The notes under the pieces were generated by a model. The model did no database searches. It was not told the DNA's origin and saw only the letters and a program-made list of their open reading frames with translations. A stretch of DNA of 64,000 bases from Sordariomycetes sp. S80-01Y (taxonomy: Eukaryota > Ascomycota > Sordariomycetes), in contig JAXQJY010000022.1 of assembly GCA_037042185.1 (NCBI GenBank), positions 930,001-994,000 of the forward strand. The letters are read 5' to 3'. Made by a program: the position numbers and the translations under genes. Positions 33,277-43,165 of this stretch are shown in pieces (position 1 is the stretch's first letter; the number at the start of each line of letters is the position of its first letter).

Positions 33277-35164
33277 ATGACCAAGGCGATTCATGCCCTC
33301 TTTCGGCGCATCGTACGCAATGATGCTATTGCTGTCGACCCCCCCGAGGTGTACAACTGGCGAGTTCTAGCGTTGGCAGCCTCCGTATGTTATTTTGAGT
33401 TTGTGCTCGCAACCGACTAACCTGAGCTCTAGGCTTGTTTCGCAGGCGCTCTCTTTGGCGTCGACGCAGGCATCATCGGCGGCGTCTTGGCAATGCCCGA
33501 CTTCAAGAGGTAAGGAAACACATGTGGCACTTCAACACGCAGTGCATTTCTGATCGAAGCAGGGAGTTTGGCCTGGAAGATCGTCCTCCAGGTGCCGCAG
33601 CAGACTTAGCTGGCAATCTCGTCACGACCATGCAAGCCGGCGCCGTCGCGGGAGCCCTCATAGCTAGCCCGTTTGCCGACCGTAAAGGACGAAAGCCTGC
33701 TTTGATTGGTGTTGCAGTTACGGGGTTTATTGGGGGCGTCATGCAGGCGTTTTCGTACGGCCACTTGCCTGTCTTCTACATTGGTCGTTTCATTGAAGGT
33801 CTTGGACTGGGAGGTGGTACCATGCTTGCCCCGACGTATGTGTCCGAGAATGCACCGCGTGCCATCCGTGGGTTCTTGGTCGGGTTCTTCCAGCTGTTAC
33901 TCGTGATGGGGGGCATGATGGCCTATTTTATCAACTACGGCGCCCTGCTTCACCTTCCGGTAAGATTATCCTTATGCTTGCGACAGAGCATCTACTGAGC
34001 CGTACCTAGCCCAAAGCCACATGGATGGTTCCACTCGCGTGCCAGGCTATATGCCCAGCACTCCTGTTCTTCAGCATGCTGTTTTGCCCAGAGTCACCCC
34101 GATGGTTGGCTTCCAGGGACCAGTGGGAAAAGGCTACGGCTGTTCTGTCCGATGTTCGACGACTGGCCCCGGACCATCCCTACCTCCAGCAAGAGATATT
34201 GGAGCTTAAGACCCAGCTGGATCACGAGAGGGCTATAATGAAGGACACTGGATTCTGGGCGTTGCAGAAAGAGTGCTGGACCGTCCCTAGTAACCGGAAG
34301 CGCGCCTTACTGACCATTGGCATCATCACCTTTCAGCAGTGGTCTGGCGTGAGTACAAATTGCCCCAAAGTGCCCGAGAAAATTTGCTAACAATCAATCA
34401 GACCGGTGCTATCAACTACTACGCGCCGACCATCTTCCGAGATCTTGGCTTATCAAGCACAACCACCGCGCTCTTCGCACAAGGCGTCTACGGAATCGTC
34501 AAAGTGGTCACCTGCCTTATTTTCATCTTCTTCCTCGCAGACTCGCTTGGTCGTCGAATCTCTTTCATGTGGAGCGGCTTTGTGCAAGCTATCTGCATGT
34601 TCTTCCTCGGATTTGTGAGTCACCCTCCCCCGTTCAAAACTCAACAGCTAATCCCAGCATAGTACGTCCGTTTTGGCCCGACTCCGGGCGACAACAACAG
34701 CCCTCCGCCCGCAGGAATCGCGGCCTTGGCCATGGTATATATATTTGCGGCAGCGTTCAACATGGGCTGGGGTCCTGTCTCATGGGTTTACGTTTCCGAG
34801 ATTCCATCCAACCGCCTCCGTGCGTATAATGTTGGATTGGCGTCTCTGACCCATTGGCTGCATAACCTGGCTGTCTCTAAGGCCACGCCTGTCATTCTCA
34901 GCTCTACACCCTACGGAGCATACTTCATCTTCGGTTCAGTCAACTTTATCATGGCTATTTGTGCATTCTGGGTGCCAGAGACAAAAGGGGTAAGTCGCAC
35001 GAAGGATATCCCGGAAGACTATATTATTGATAAGCCTACAGATTTCTCTCGAACGCATGGACGAAGTTTTCGGAACGGCGGACTTTTCCAAGGTTGAGGA
35101 TGTTGGACTCGCAGCGAAGCGGGCCGTTGAAGAAGACGGAAGCGTCCATACTGTAAAAGTCTAG
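33277..35164 (+). CDS. MFS sugar porter, quinate permease-like
   Basis: A plasma-membrane proton symporter of the sugar-porter family. Seven exons (33277-33384, 33433-33509, 33563-33959, 34010-34348, 34402-34614, 34663-34989, 35042-35164) join in frame to 527 residues. The N-terminal DPPEVYNWR followed by CFAGALFGVDAG recalls quinate transporters (QutD/Qa-y type). Other signatures: DRKGRKPALIG, RFIEGLGLGGG, CPESPRWLAS, TFQQWSGTGAINYYAP, DSLGRR and PETKG before the cytosolic tail. The multi-intron structure contrasts with the intronless sugar porter at 20197. It follows the regulator by 258 bp on the same strand. Substrate may be a sugar, quinate or another polyol acid. Confidence 0.88.
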
Positions 35165-35827
35165 CCGATTCCGGGTGAAGGACCCTATATTGTGCCAGGA
35201 GGCGCAGAACTGTACATCAAGAGCCTATATCTTTAGCTACGAGGCACTCGATGACCACGAAGTATGGCCATCGAAGGAGCCTCCTCAATTCCCGTTCTAC
35301 GAAGCTCAGTCTTTTCCACTGAGGCCAAATAGTTTCTCCCCCCTAAATTACATGTCTATTTCTAGCCACCCAATCATATGTGTATGGTTAATTTGAGCAT
35401 AGCACGATGGTCAGGCTACTAGCATTCTGGTCATTCGCCTCTGTGTAGCTTGGATTCAGCATATCCCTAGACATAAATAGCTACAATCCGTCCGCATGCC
35501 TTCTATGCACTCATCACAAACTGCAACGGTCCGAAACCGACTGCGCGGCCACAAGACATGAGCAAGATTTCGAGAATGTTTCGGCCGACAACACCGACGA
35601 GCATCCCGAGCACCAACTGTGGCCACATGGCCATGATCGGGACCCCGCCCGCACACTCTTGCCACCTGTCGAGACGAGGGCGGGGAAGTCTGATCTCCAA
35701 CCCGGGGATTGTCGGCTATGAGCCGATGGAGCTCTAGAGACATGGCTGGGCTGACAAGTTATATAAGATAATTCATTGTCGTCGAAAAGGAATTTTGTAT
35801 CCCCAAAGCCCTCCAAAACAATACAGG
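35165..35827. promoter_or_regulatory. Intergenic with TATA box of glycosidase-like gene
   Basis: About 660 bp. TATATAAG at about 35760-35767 lies near 61 bp before the ATG at 35828. Nothing else recognised. Confidence 0.5.
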
Positions 35828-36799
35828 ATGAAAATCGATAGCTTGTTTAGACAACCGTTCTTGAGCTTGCTCGTTGCAGTTCAAATTGCAGCTCAAGTGG
35901 CACCACCACCTGGTGGCTGGCCCGAATTTCACTACAAGGGCATTATCACGTACAAAGATCAGCTCAGCTATAACCCGACCAATGAGTTCATCTTCCCAAC
36001 TGTATTCCACGCTGCCGACTACATCGAGAACCCAATTGGGGAGTGGTACCTTTACTATGCGCCTCACGACAATCCAGGCGGCATCTGCCTGATGTATGGC
36101 GACAACCTGGAGGGACCATGGACGGAGTACGCCAACAACCCGGTCATAGACAATGAATGGTCTCCGCATTATTCAGTCCCCCATGTCTCCAGCCCGGATG
36201 CAAAGTGGAATGTGGAGTCCGGCCGCTTGTTCGTCTACTTCCACGGCAGCAATTCTGTAACAAGATGGGCCGAGACCGACGACGGTATCAACTTTGACTA
36301 CGGCGGTGTTGCCGTCACCAATGAAATGGGAGGACCAGATGTTACCGAGACAAGCTACGCTCGGGTATTCACCCATCGGGATACCTCGAGTGGCTACAAA
36401 TACGGAATGTTCTACATGGGAAATGAGCGTGACAACAAGCGACGAATTCGGCTCGCCGAGTCCCGCGATGGTCGCACTTGGGTGGTTAACCCTGACTACG
36501 TCGTGGCTGGTGGCTCTGAGGAAGGAACAAATGTCTCTGCCGGCTCTCTATGGGAGTGGGATGGCCAGCTCTATGTCATCTACCATGCGTCCAGTGGTAA
36601 GACATACGCACGTACTATCGACCAAACACTGCGCAAAGTTGGAGACACACCGATTCTTCTGCACAAGGCTAGCGGTAACGGAGAAGATGTTGGACGTATT
36701 GCATCTCCTGAGATAGTCACACACAACGGCGAGACTTATCTATTCTATGAGTCGGGCGATCGCCTCGGCGCGACGATTGCCTGGGCAAAGGCAAGCTAA
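35828..36799 (+). CDS. Secreted beta-propeller glycoside hydrolase-like protein (GH43-type)
   Basis: A single-exon gene of 323 residues. The N-terminus (about 23 residues) is hydrophobic, LLVAVQIAAQVA, and looks like a signal peptide. The rest reads as five propeller blades with repeated tyrosine-rich strands: GEWYLYYAPHDNPGGICLMYGDNLEGPWTEY-type content (split here over blades), HVSSPDAKWNVES, SYARVFTH, KYGMFYMGNERDN, LWEWDGQLYVIYHASSG and RIASPEIVTHNGETYLFY. This pattern is typical of GH43/GH32/GH117-like folds. The exact family is uncertain. It is not closely similar to the GH43-like protein at 22458. Together with the transporter, regulator and FAD oxidoreductase it may act in use of an external glycoside. 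Confidence 0.72.
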   Translation: MKIDSLFRQPFLSLLVAVQIAAQVAPPPGGWPEFHYKGIITYKDQLSYNPTNEFIFPTVFHAADYIENPIGEWYLYYAPHDNPGGICLMYGDNLEGPWTEYANNPVIDNEWSPHYSVPHVSSPDAKWNVESGRLFVYFHGSNSVTRWAETDDGINFDYGGVAVTNEMGGPDVTETSYARVFTHRDTSSGYKYGMFYMGNERDNKRRIRLAESRDGRTWVVNPDYVVAGGSEEGTNVSAGSLWEWDGQLYVIYHASSGKTYARTIDQTLRKVGDTPILLHKASGNGEDVGRIASPEIVTHNGETYLFYESGDRLGATIAWAKAS

Positions 36800-37459
36800 A
36801 TAGCCTTATTACGAACAAGAGTTTAGTTGCTGTTAGCGAAATCATGATACCAGTGCGGTTAGTCTGGCAAAGACCTCAGCTGCACCGGCAAATTACAGTT
36901 CTACGTTTCACATTCAAAACACCAGTTCCCCGTAAAGTCCAGCACCTTTCTATTTATCCATTCGGTATCATTTGTGGAGTCCTGCTGCTAGAATTCATAT
37001 CGCGGAGCGTAAAGCTTACCCTGCTATGCCTGTCCCTTCACAAATCTTTACTCTATGTTTCGTTCGAACTTCCCCAACGACAGTTACTTTAGTTTACGAG
37101 TGAAAATGAGTTTCTCTAAGATTGCAAAGCATCTGATCAATTGTTTTCTATGTATTCAGTATCAGCTCTGGTTAGCAGGTTCTATGGTTCAAGAAGATGC
37201 TGTGCTTAAACGTTTCGTAGGGGTAAAACTGAAATTTTGGCGGTACCCGGGATTCGTATTGTATAACTCAAGCATGGTACCACTATGAAGAACTTCATTG
37301 TTTCGCCAAAGACAACGCTTACATGGCTAAAGTCACACATAAGGACCATGGTGCCCTTTTATGAGTGCCATATCGCGCTATCGGAACCCGGCACTCAGGC
37401 GCAGACATTGACATTGATACTCTATCATCACGATGTCGCACCGCGTTTCTACCCTTCTT
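36800..37459. other. Convergent intergenic region
   Basis: About 660 AT-rich bases between two converging genes. Short frames only. No repeat or gene supported. Confidence 0.5.
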
Positions 37460-38553
37460 CTATTTTGATGCATATAAAACTCTGTTCTTTAACGTGCCGA
37501 TGTTCGTTATGCTTACCTCCATCTTCGTCCCCGGGACTAACCATCTAGGTGGGTTCATCCCGGCACCGACGCCTGCCAGCGAAAGTATCGGATTAGCAAG
37601 ATATTCCTTCGACTTTGGAATCACCAATACGACCCATTACTCACCTCCAGGGGTTCCCGTCATGATTATAGACCCCTTCTGTAGTGTTGTACCATTGGAG
37701 AGGTATGAGATGAGATAATAGCAGTCAAAGAGCAAGTCATCCACGCAGCTTTCCTGCCTAAGTTCATCGTCGACTACTGTCTTGAGAAGAAGATCTTTCG
37801 GATCCCCCACTAGATCTGGCCTCACCAGCACGGGACCAAGAGGGGCGAAAGTGTCGAAGCCTTTAGAGAACCCCCATTGTGGAACACCACCGGCAAGTTC
37901 GGGGTTCCTTTGCAGTTTTCTGGACGAGATGTCGTTTCCCGCAGTGAAGGCGGCGATATATTCTGATGCCTTTTCCTTAGAGATATTTTTCGCGTCCTTC
38001 CCGATAATAATGCAGAGCTCGCCCTCATAGTCTGCTTGTTCATCTTGGGCAATCTGAGGGATCACCACGTTGTCGCCATGACCCACTACGGTAGTATTGG
38101 GCTTGAAGAAGATGAAGGGGTAAGGGGGTGGCTTGCGGCCAGCCTCCTTGACTATTTCAAGGTGAGCAAATGAGCTTCTTTAAAGTCTTTGAACCCAAGT
38201 GGCATTGCTCCCAGGCACGCATTCGCGCAACGAGCCACCTGAGATAGGGTGAATATGGAATAGGAGGCCAACCTACTGTGTTTTGCATAGTTCAACCCAA
38301 CACATCGAATAATGGGGACCGTGTCAGCGTTCAATGGACCCAAAAGCCTTTTGACCGTAACAATGTCGTCAGTGACTCGCGTTGCTCCTGTCGTGTCGTA
38401 GATATCCGATCCTACAATCACTCTAGCTTGCAGTCTTGTCTCTTCTGTTGTGTCGCCGATATCGAACTCGGGGAAAGGCAGAATTGGCTCCCCCATCAGG
38501 AGTCGGCTATCAGTAGCCTCGAAGCGAATTAATCTGGTCCACGGTATAGACAT
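37460..38553 (-). CDS. Fumarylacetoacetate hydrolase family protein (acylpyruvase-type)
   Basis: Hydrolyses a C-C bond in an acylpyruvate, here plausibly maleyl- or fumarylpyruvate from gentisate. Exons 38553-38277, 38151-37645 and 37572-37460 join in frame to 298 residues. The family signatures are seen: CVGLNYAKH then IKEAGRKPPPYP and FFKP at the start of the catalytic domain; EGELCIIIGKDAKN; IAAFTAGNDISSR; QWGFSKGFDTFAPLGP; and MTGTPGGVGAG, where Asp, Glu and Lys ligands of the metal site lie. The third exon, which completes the GTPGG motif, is small and easily missed because an intron of 72 bp falls inside it. The gene is divergent from the aldehyde dehydrogenase over 332 bp. Confidence 0.88.
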
Positions 38554-38885
38554 TTTTACACTTGGATTGGGCCCAGGGCAAGAATAGAGATAGCTTTTGT
38601 TACTGGTGCTTCTGGAGTCGAACTCGAAGAAAGTGAGATCGGGCACTGTTTTGGAGTCATCAATAAGCAATGTGGTGCTGGTTGTCCGGGAACCGCGGCT
38701 GCGGAGTTAGGAAGAGGTTCCGGCCCACGGCAGCGGCCACAGGACTCTACCGCTCGGCAACCCTACTCAGCTCCGCGGCAGTATAGGAAAAGTTTATAGG
38801 AAAATAAAGAGGATAAAGAGACTCCAATAGAATCAATGATTTCAAAGCTTATCCTGTTCCCCTCACACCTCGGGACCTGTTCAGC
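38554..38885. promoter_or_regulatory. Divergent promoter with CCGCGG palindromes
   Basis: The 332 bp between the hydrolase and the aldehyde dehydrogenase contain two CCGCGG palindromes (38693-38698 and 38773-38778) about 80 bp apart, amid further CGG triplets. Zn2Cys6 proteins bind paired CGG triplets, so these are candidate sites for the regulator at 43166. Binding is inferred. Confidence 0.4.
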
Positions 38886-40528
38886 ATGCATTCCCACGTG
38901 GTACCACTTCTCATTCACGGGGAGAACGTACTCATCAGCACACCTACTAACAGAACCCTGTTCAAAGACAACTCGCATCTAGACAAGAGCAAATCAATTC
39001 GATGGGAGGCCCAAGGAACCACGAAAGAGCTATGTACCAAGGCTGTCGATTCCTGTGCTGAAGCGTTCCAGAGCTGGAGCTTGACTCCGCTAGGTGTCAG
39101 AGGGGCACTCTTCAAAAAGCTTTCACAGGTGAATTTATTTCGAAACCTACCCCTTCAAGTCCACATTCTGACACATAAACATGTGAATAGTACCTTCTAT
39201 CAGAGGGAAACACGCTTGCTTCCTTGATTCAGGAGGAACTCGGGTGCTCCGAAATCTGGACTCAAATTAATGTTCAAGATACCATCGCCATTGCCCAGTA
39301 CATTGCCACGTTGGCAAACTCAGACACACTCTCCAGCAGCGTGCCTGAGACTCGCGCAAATGATTCCCATACCATCATCTTCGAAAGACCGCTAGGGGTC
39401 GTTCTCGGAATAGCACCTTGGAATGCTCCGGCAATCCTTGGACTGAGGGCCGTTGCTGCACCTGTGATGGCTGGAAACTGCGCGGTTTTAAAGGTGAGAC
39501 CCCGCCAATGTAAAGAAGTAAGCTGTGTACGTACTGATACATGTCTAAGGGCTCTGAACTGAGTCCTAGAACCCACTATTTCATTGCCGATGCATTCCGG
39601 CAAGTAGGCTTTCCTCCTGGCGTTGTCAACTTTCTCGTTCACAGGCCAGAGGACGCTTCTGAGATGTTCGAAACACTCATCTCCCATCCCGATGTTCGTA
39701 AATGCAACTTTACCGGATCTACGGCCGTTGGTCGTCACATCGCAATGAGAGCTGCTTTCTATCTCACGCCCGTGCTTCTCGAACTCGGGGGTAAGAATTA
39801 CTGCATCATCTTGGATGATGCAGATCTTGAGGCGGCATCGAACATGGTTTTGGAAGGAGCACTACTCAACGTGAGTCCGGGAATCGTTCACATCCAGTTT
39901 TGTAGAGGTTAACAGTCTACAGAGCGGCCAGATCTGCATGTCGACCGACATGGTTCTAGTGTCAAACCGGGTGAAGTCAGACTTCTCCAAATTGCTACGC
40001 GATAAGCTGCAAGATTTCTCAGAGCAGCATGTGAGAAAACTCATTTCAGCTAAAAGTGAAGCTCGTATTCTCTCACTTCGAAATGATGCTGAGGCGAAGG
40101 GAGCTAGTCTGATTACAGCAACAGCGAAAGATGACTTGTTACCTGAGCGGACGCGAAACGGAGGGAACCAGTACGATCAGGTGTACGCAACAGTAATCGA
40201 AGATGTAACCCCCGAGATGGACCTCTGGGCTGTCGAATCTTTTGGTCCTTTGATCGGAATTGCTAGCTGTGAAAGCTTGGAAGACGCGATCGCCACAGTG
40301 AACGCAGGCTCTTACGGATTATCGGCAGCTATATGGACTAGGCAGAGCCATGATATTTTGAAACACACCCCAAAGATCAACGTTGGGGCTATACATATAA
40401 ACGGAAGCACTGTTCATGATGAACCGACGCTGCCGCATGGAGGATGCAAGAATAGTGGATGGGGACGTTTCGGGGGCCATTGGGCTCTACGGGAATTTGT
40501 CCAAACACAGACAGTGATCACGAAATAG
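38886..40528 (+). CDS. Aldehyde dehydrogenase, aromatic-aldehyde type
   Basis: An NAD(P)-dependent oxidoreductase turning an aldehyde into an acid. Exons 38886-39128, 39191-39493, 39550-39870 and 39923-40528 join in frame to 490 residues. Seen: APWNAPAILGLRAVAAPVMAGN (cofactor region with the substrate-channel Asn), NFTGSTAVGR (NAD loop), LELGGKN with the general-base Glu, SGQICMSTD with the catalytic Cys, and ESFGPLIG. These fit the salicylaldehyde/vanillin dehydrogenase branch. It is cytosolic, with no leader. The neighbours suggest that it oxidises a hydroxybenzaldehyde formed by the cleavage oxygenase at 50222 or taken up directly. That substrate is inferred. Confidence 0.9.
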
Positions 40529-41067
40529 GGGCTCGGAAATAACATGAAATGTACTTTTTATTGTCGTAAATGCCGGTCTCTGATTTCAGAGACTGTGTGG
40601 GAAATACACAGCCCCCTTGGTTATGGACGTCGCCCCAACATTCTTGCGCATACAGTCTGAGACGGTTTTCCATGGCGCGCATGACTTGGCGGCCGTCGAA
40701 GCTGCCAACTCTTGTTCCCACTTGAGTGACAAGATAAGACACACACAGGTACGGCGACTGCATTGCCCGTGTCCTTCTCCGCTTGAGGAACAATCTGAAG
40801 CCAAAAATAGGCCGACCATCCGGGAGGGAGTAAGCTCGATGCTTGATTTGGTCTGTGGAACTTCTCTTTCGATCCCGGCAAAGGATGGCACCGGTTGAGT
40901 GGGGATGGGCCGGGTAGTTAGGGAAGTGCACTGTCCCAGCACGGAATGATGTCCCGGGAAAAATAGCCCATTATCGACGAACCTACCAAACGGAGGTGTG
41001 ATAAAAATCGCACAGCGATCTAAAATCTATAGAGGAAGAAGCACTGCTTTTCACATCTTGAAACTTC
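40529..41067. promoter_or_regulatory. Upstream region of the FAD monooxygenase
   Basis: About 540 bp between two plus-strand genes. Open frames on the minus strand here look like chance. It should hold the monooxygenase promoter. No clear TATA box placed. Confidence 0.4.
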
Positions 41068-42978
41068 ATGAGCTTGCCCACAATGCCGATCACAATAGAG
41101 CCGCTTTGCCCTCCCGAAACTACCATTGACCTACCAAGCCAAGATGAAAATTGGTCAACAAAAAGCCCAGGTTTCGAGTCAATGACTATCAACGGAAACG
41201 GAACCTCCGCCGCGTCGTTACAAGATACTGAGCTTGATCAAATTCTATGGACGGAGACTTCATATCCGTCCAATTGTCTTCGCTTTCTGCAAGCCATCAG
41301 GCCTAGCGATGAGGTGAAGAGCGCCTGCGCTGTTCCTAGACAAGCCAGGATCAAGCTGAAAATCATTATTGTTGGTGCAGGTCTAGGGGGACTAGCTACA
41401 GCTACTGCTTTGGCACGTAGAGGTCACAAAGTAACGGTTTTTGAGCAGGCAGAGCAGCTTGCTGAGGTATGTGGCCAACTCAAGCGGCATTAAAAGCTGA
41501 GCAGCTTACTCACGTTTTGCGATAGGTCGGTGCTGGTATCCAAATTCCACCAAACTCCGGAAAGCTTTTACAGAGATGGGGCGTCATTGATGAGTTGGCC
41601 GACCGGGCTGTCCAGCCTGATGGCATTTCGTTCCGCCGCTGGGAATCCGGGGCTCTTATCGGGTTTACAGACCTCACTGGTCCTTTTGTCAAATCGTTTG
41701 AGTCGCCATATTATGTGGCTCACCGTGCTCATCTGCATTCTGCTCTGGTAAAGCGGGCGACTACGCTCGGCGTTGAAATACTTCTGAAAAGCAAGGTCAT
41801 CGAATATGACCCAGAAGCCCCGTCAATTACACTCGGTAGTGGCGAAATCTATGATGGCGACCTGGTAATTGCTGCAGATGGTAAGATGAAATTCCATTAC
41901 TTTCTTTCCTTCTGTTCCTGTCAAAGAATAAGCATAGTTTGGCTCATGCTCGGAGATCAGCGGTGAACAGGGTGGTAAAAAGATATGCGTGGATACTAAC
42001 TGAATTGCACAACAGGGATCAAATCTATTGCCAGGCAGCATGTGTCCAGAGGACATCGAAGCAAGCCAAAAGCAACTGGATATGCAGTATATCGGGCGAC
42101 GGTTGACACAGCCCGTATGAGGGATATTCCAGATATCTCCTGGCTCTTGGAGAAGCCGGCACTAAACATCTGGTAAGAATCCGTGACGGGCCCATAGTTT
42201 CGCGCTCAGATGAATCGAAATCACTAATAATGGTATCTAGGATCGGCGAAGATAAGCATGTGATGACGTATACGATAGCAGCTGGACAAGCTTTCAACAT
42301 GGTTCTGTCTCACAAAGACAACAGGGACCCGAAAACATGGCAACAGATGCCACAGAAAGAAATTCTTGCCGAGATGAAAAAGCAGTTCGAGGGCTGGGAT
42401 GATTGGTGAGTTTGGAAATCAACGCCAGCATGTCTAAAAGATCAGGCTAACCATCGAAATTGGCGTCCAGCTTAACGAGGACTATTAGCCTCATAGAACA
42501 TGCCCTCAAATGGCCCATCATGGGTAATAACTCGCTACGGACCTGGTATTCCTCATCCTCCCGCCTGGTTGTTCTGGGTGACGCCGCCCACGCAATGGTA
42601 CCTTACATGTCACAAGGGGCTGCTATGGCAGTCGAAGACGGAGCCGCCCTCGCTGTGGCTCTAAATGACATTGATGATGAGAATGAGTTGAACTTCGCGC
42701 TTCAAACGTTTGAAAGAGAACGCAAGACGAGAACCTCGATGATGCAGGAAGCGAGCATGGTCAATTCGATGATATGGCATTTCCCAGATGGCCCAACGCA
42801 GCAGGCACGGGACGCTGCCATGCTGCCAGAGGTGGAGGGTCGCAGTTTCCAGAGTAGTCCCAATCAGTGGAGTGATCCCCTTACTCAGTCATGGGCGTAC
42901 CACTATGACGCTGAGAAGAAAATGGAGCAGGAATGGAGGAAAGCCGTTCATATGGCAATCTTGGGGAAAATTTTGTAG
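41068..42978 (+). CDS. FAD-dependent aromatic monooxygenase (salicylate hydroxylase-like)
   Basis: A class A flavoprotein hydroxylase. Exons 41068-41466, 41526-41880, 42016-42172, 42241-42405 and 42471-42978 join in frame to 527 residues. The FAD motif GAGLGGLATA lies near residue 102, then FEQAEQLAEVGAGIQIPPN; the DG motif is in LVIAADGIK; and the second FAD contact is VLGDAAHAMVP followed by QGAAMAVEDG. This fits salicylate or 3-hydroxybenzoate hydroxylases. The N-terminus is about 95 residues longer than usual, acidic and low in predicted structure. An internal ATG at 41182 would shorten but not remove it. Gentisate dioxygenase nearby suggests formation of gentisate. No membrane segment is seen. 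Confidence 0.88.
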
Positions 42979-43165
42979 TATTCCTAATATTGCAAGGTTT
43001 CTCTCGTGAACAAGTTCAGAATGCCACCAACCCTATTTCGACGATCATACCATCTCGCGGGTAGTGCTTCTCGTATTAGAACACTTGATATAATCAGAGC
43101 AGTTCCAGCGCGACGTACGAGAGGCTAGACATATTGAAACCATAAGGATATGAAATTATGCAAGA

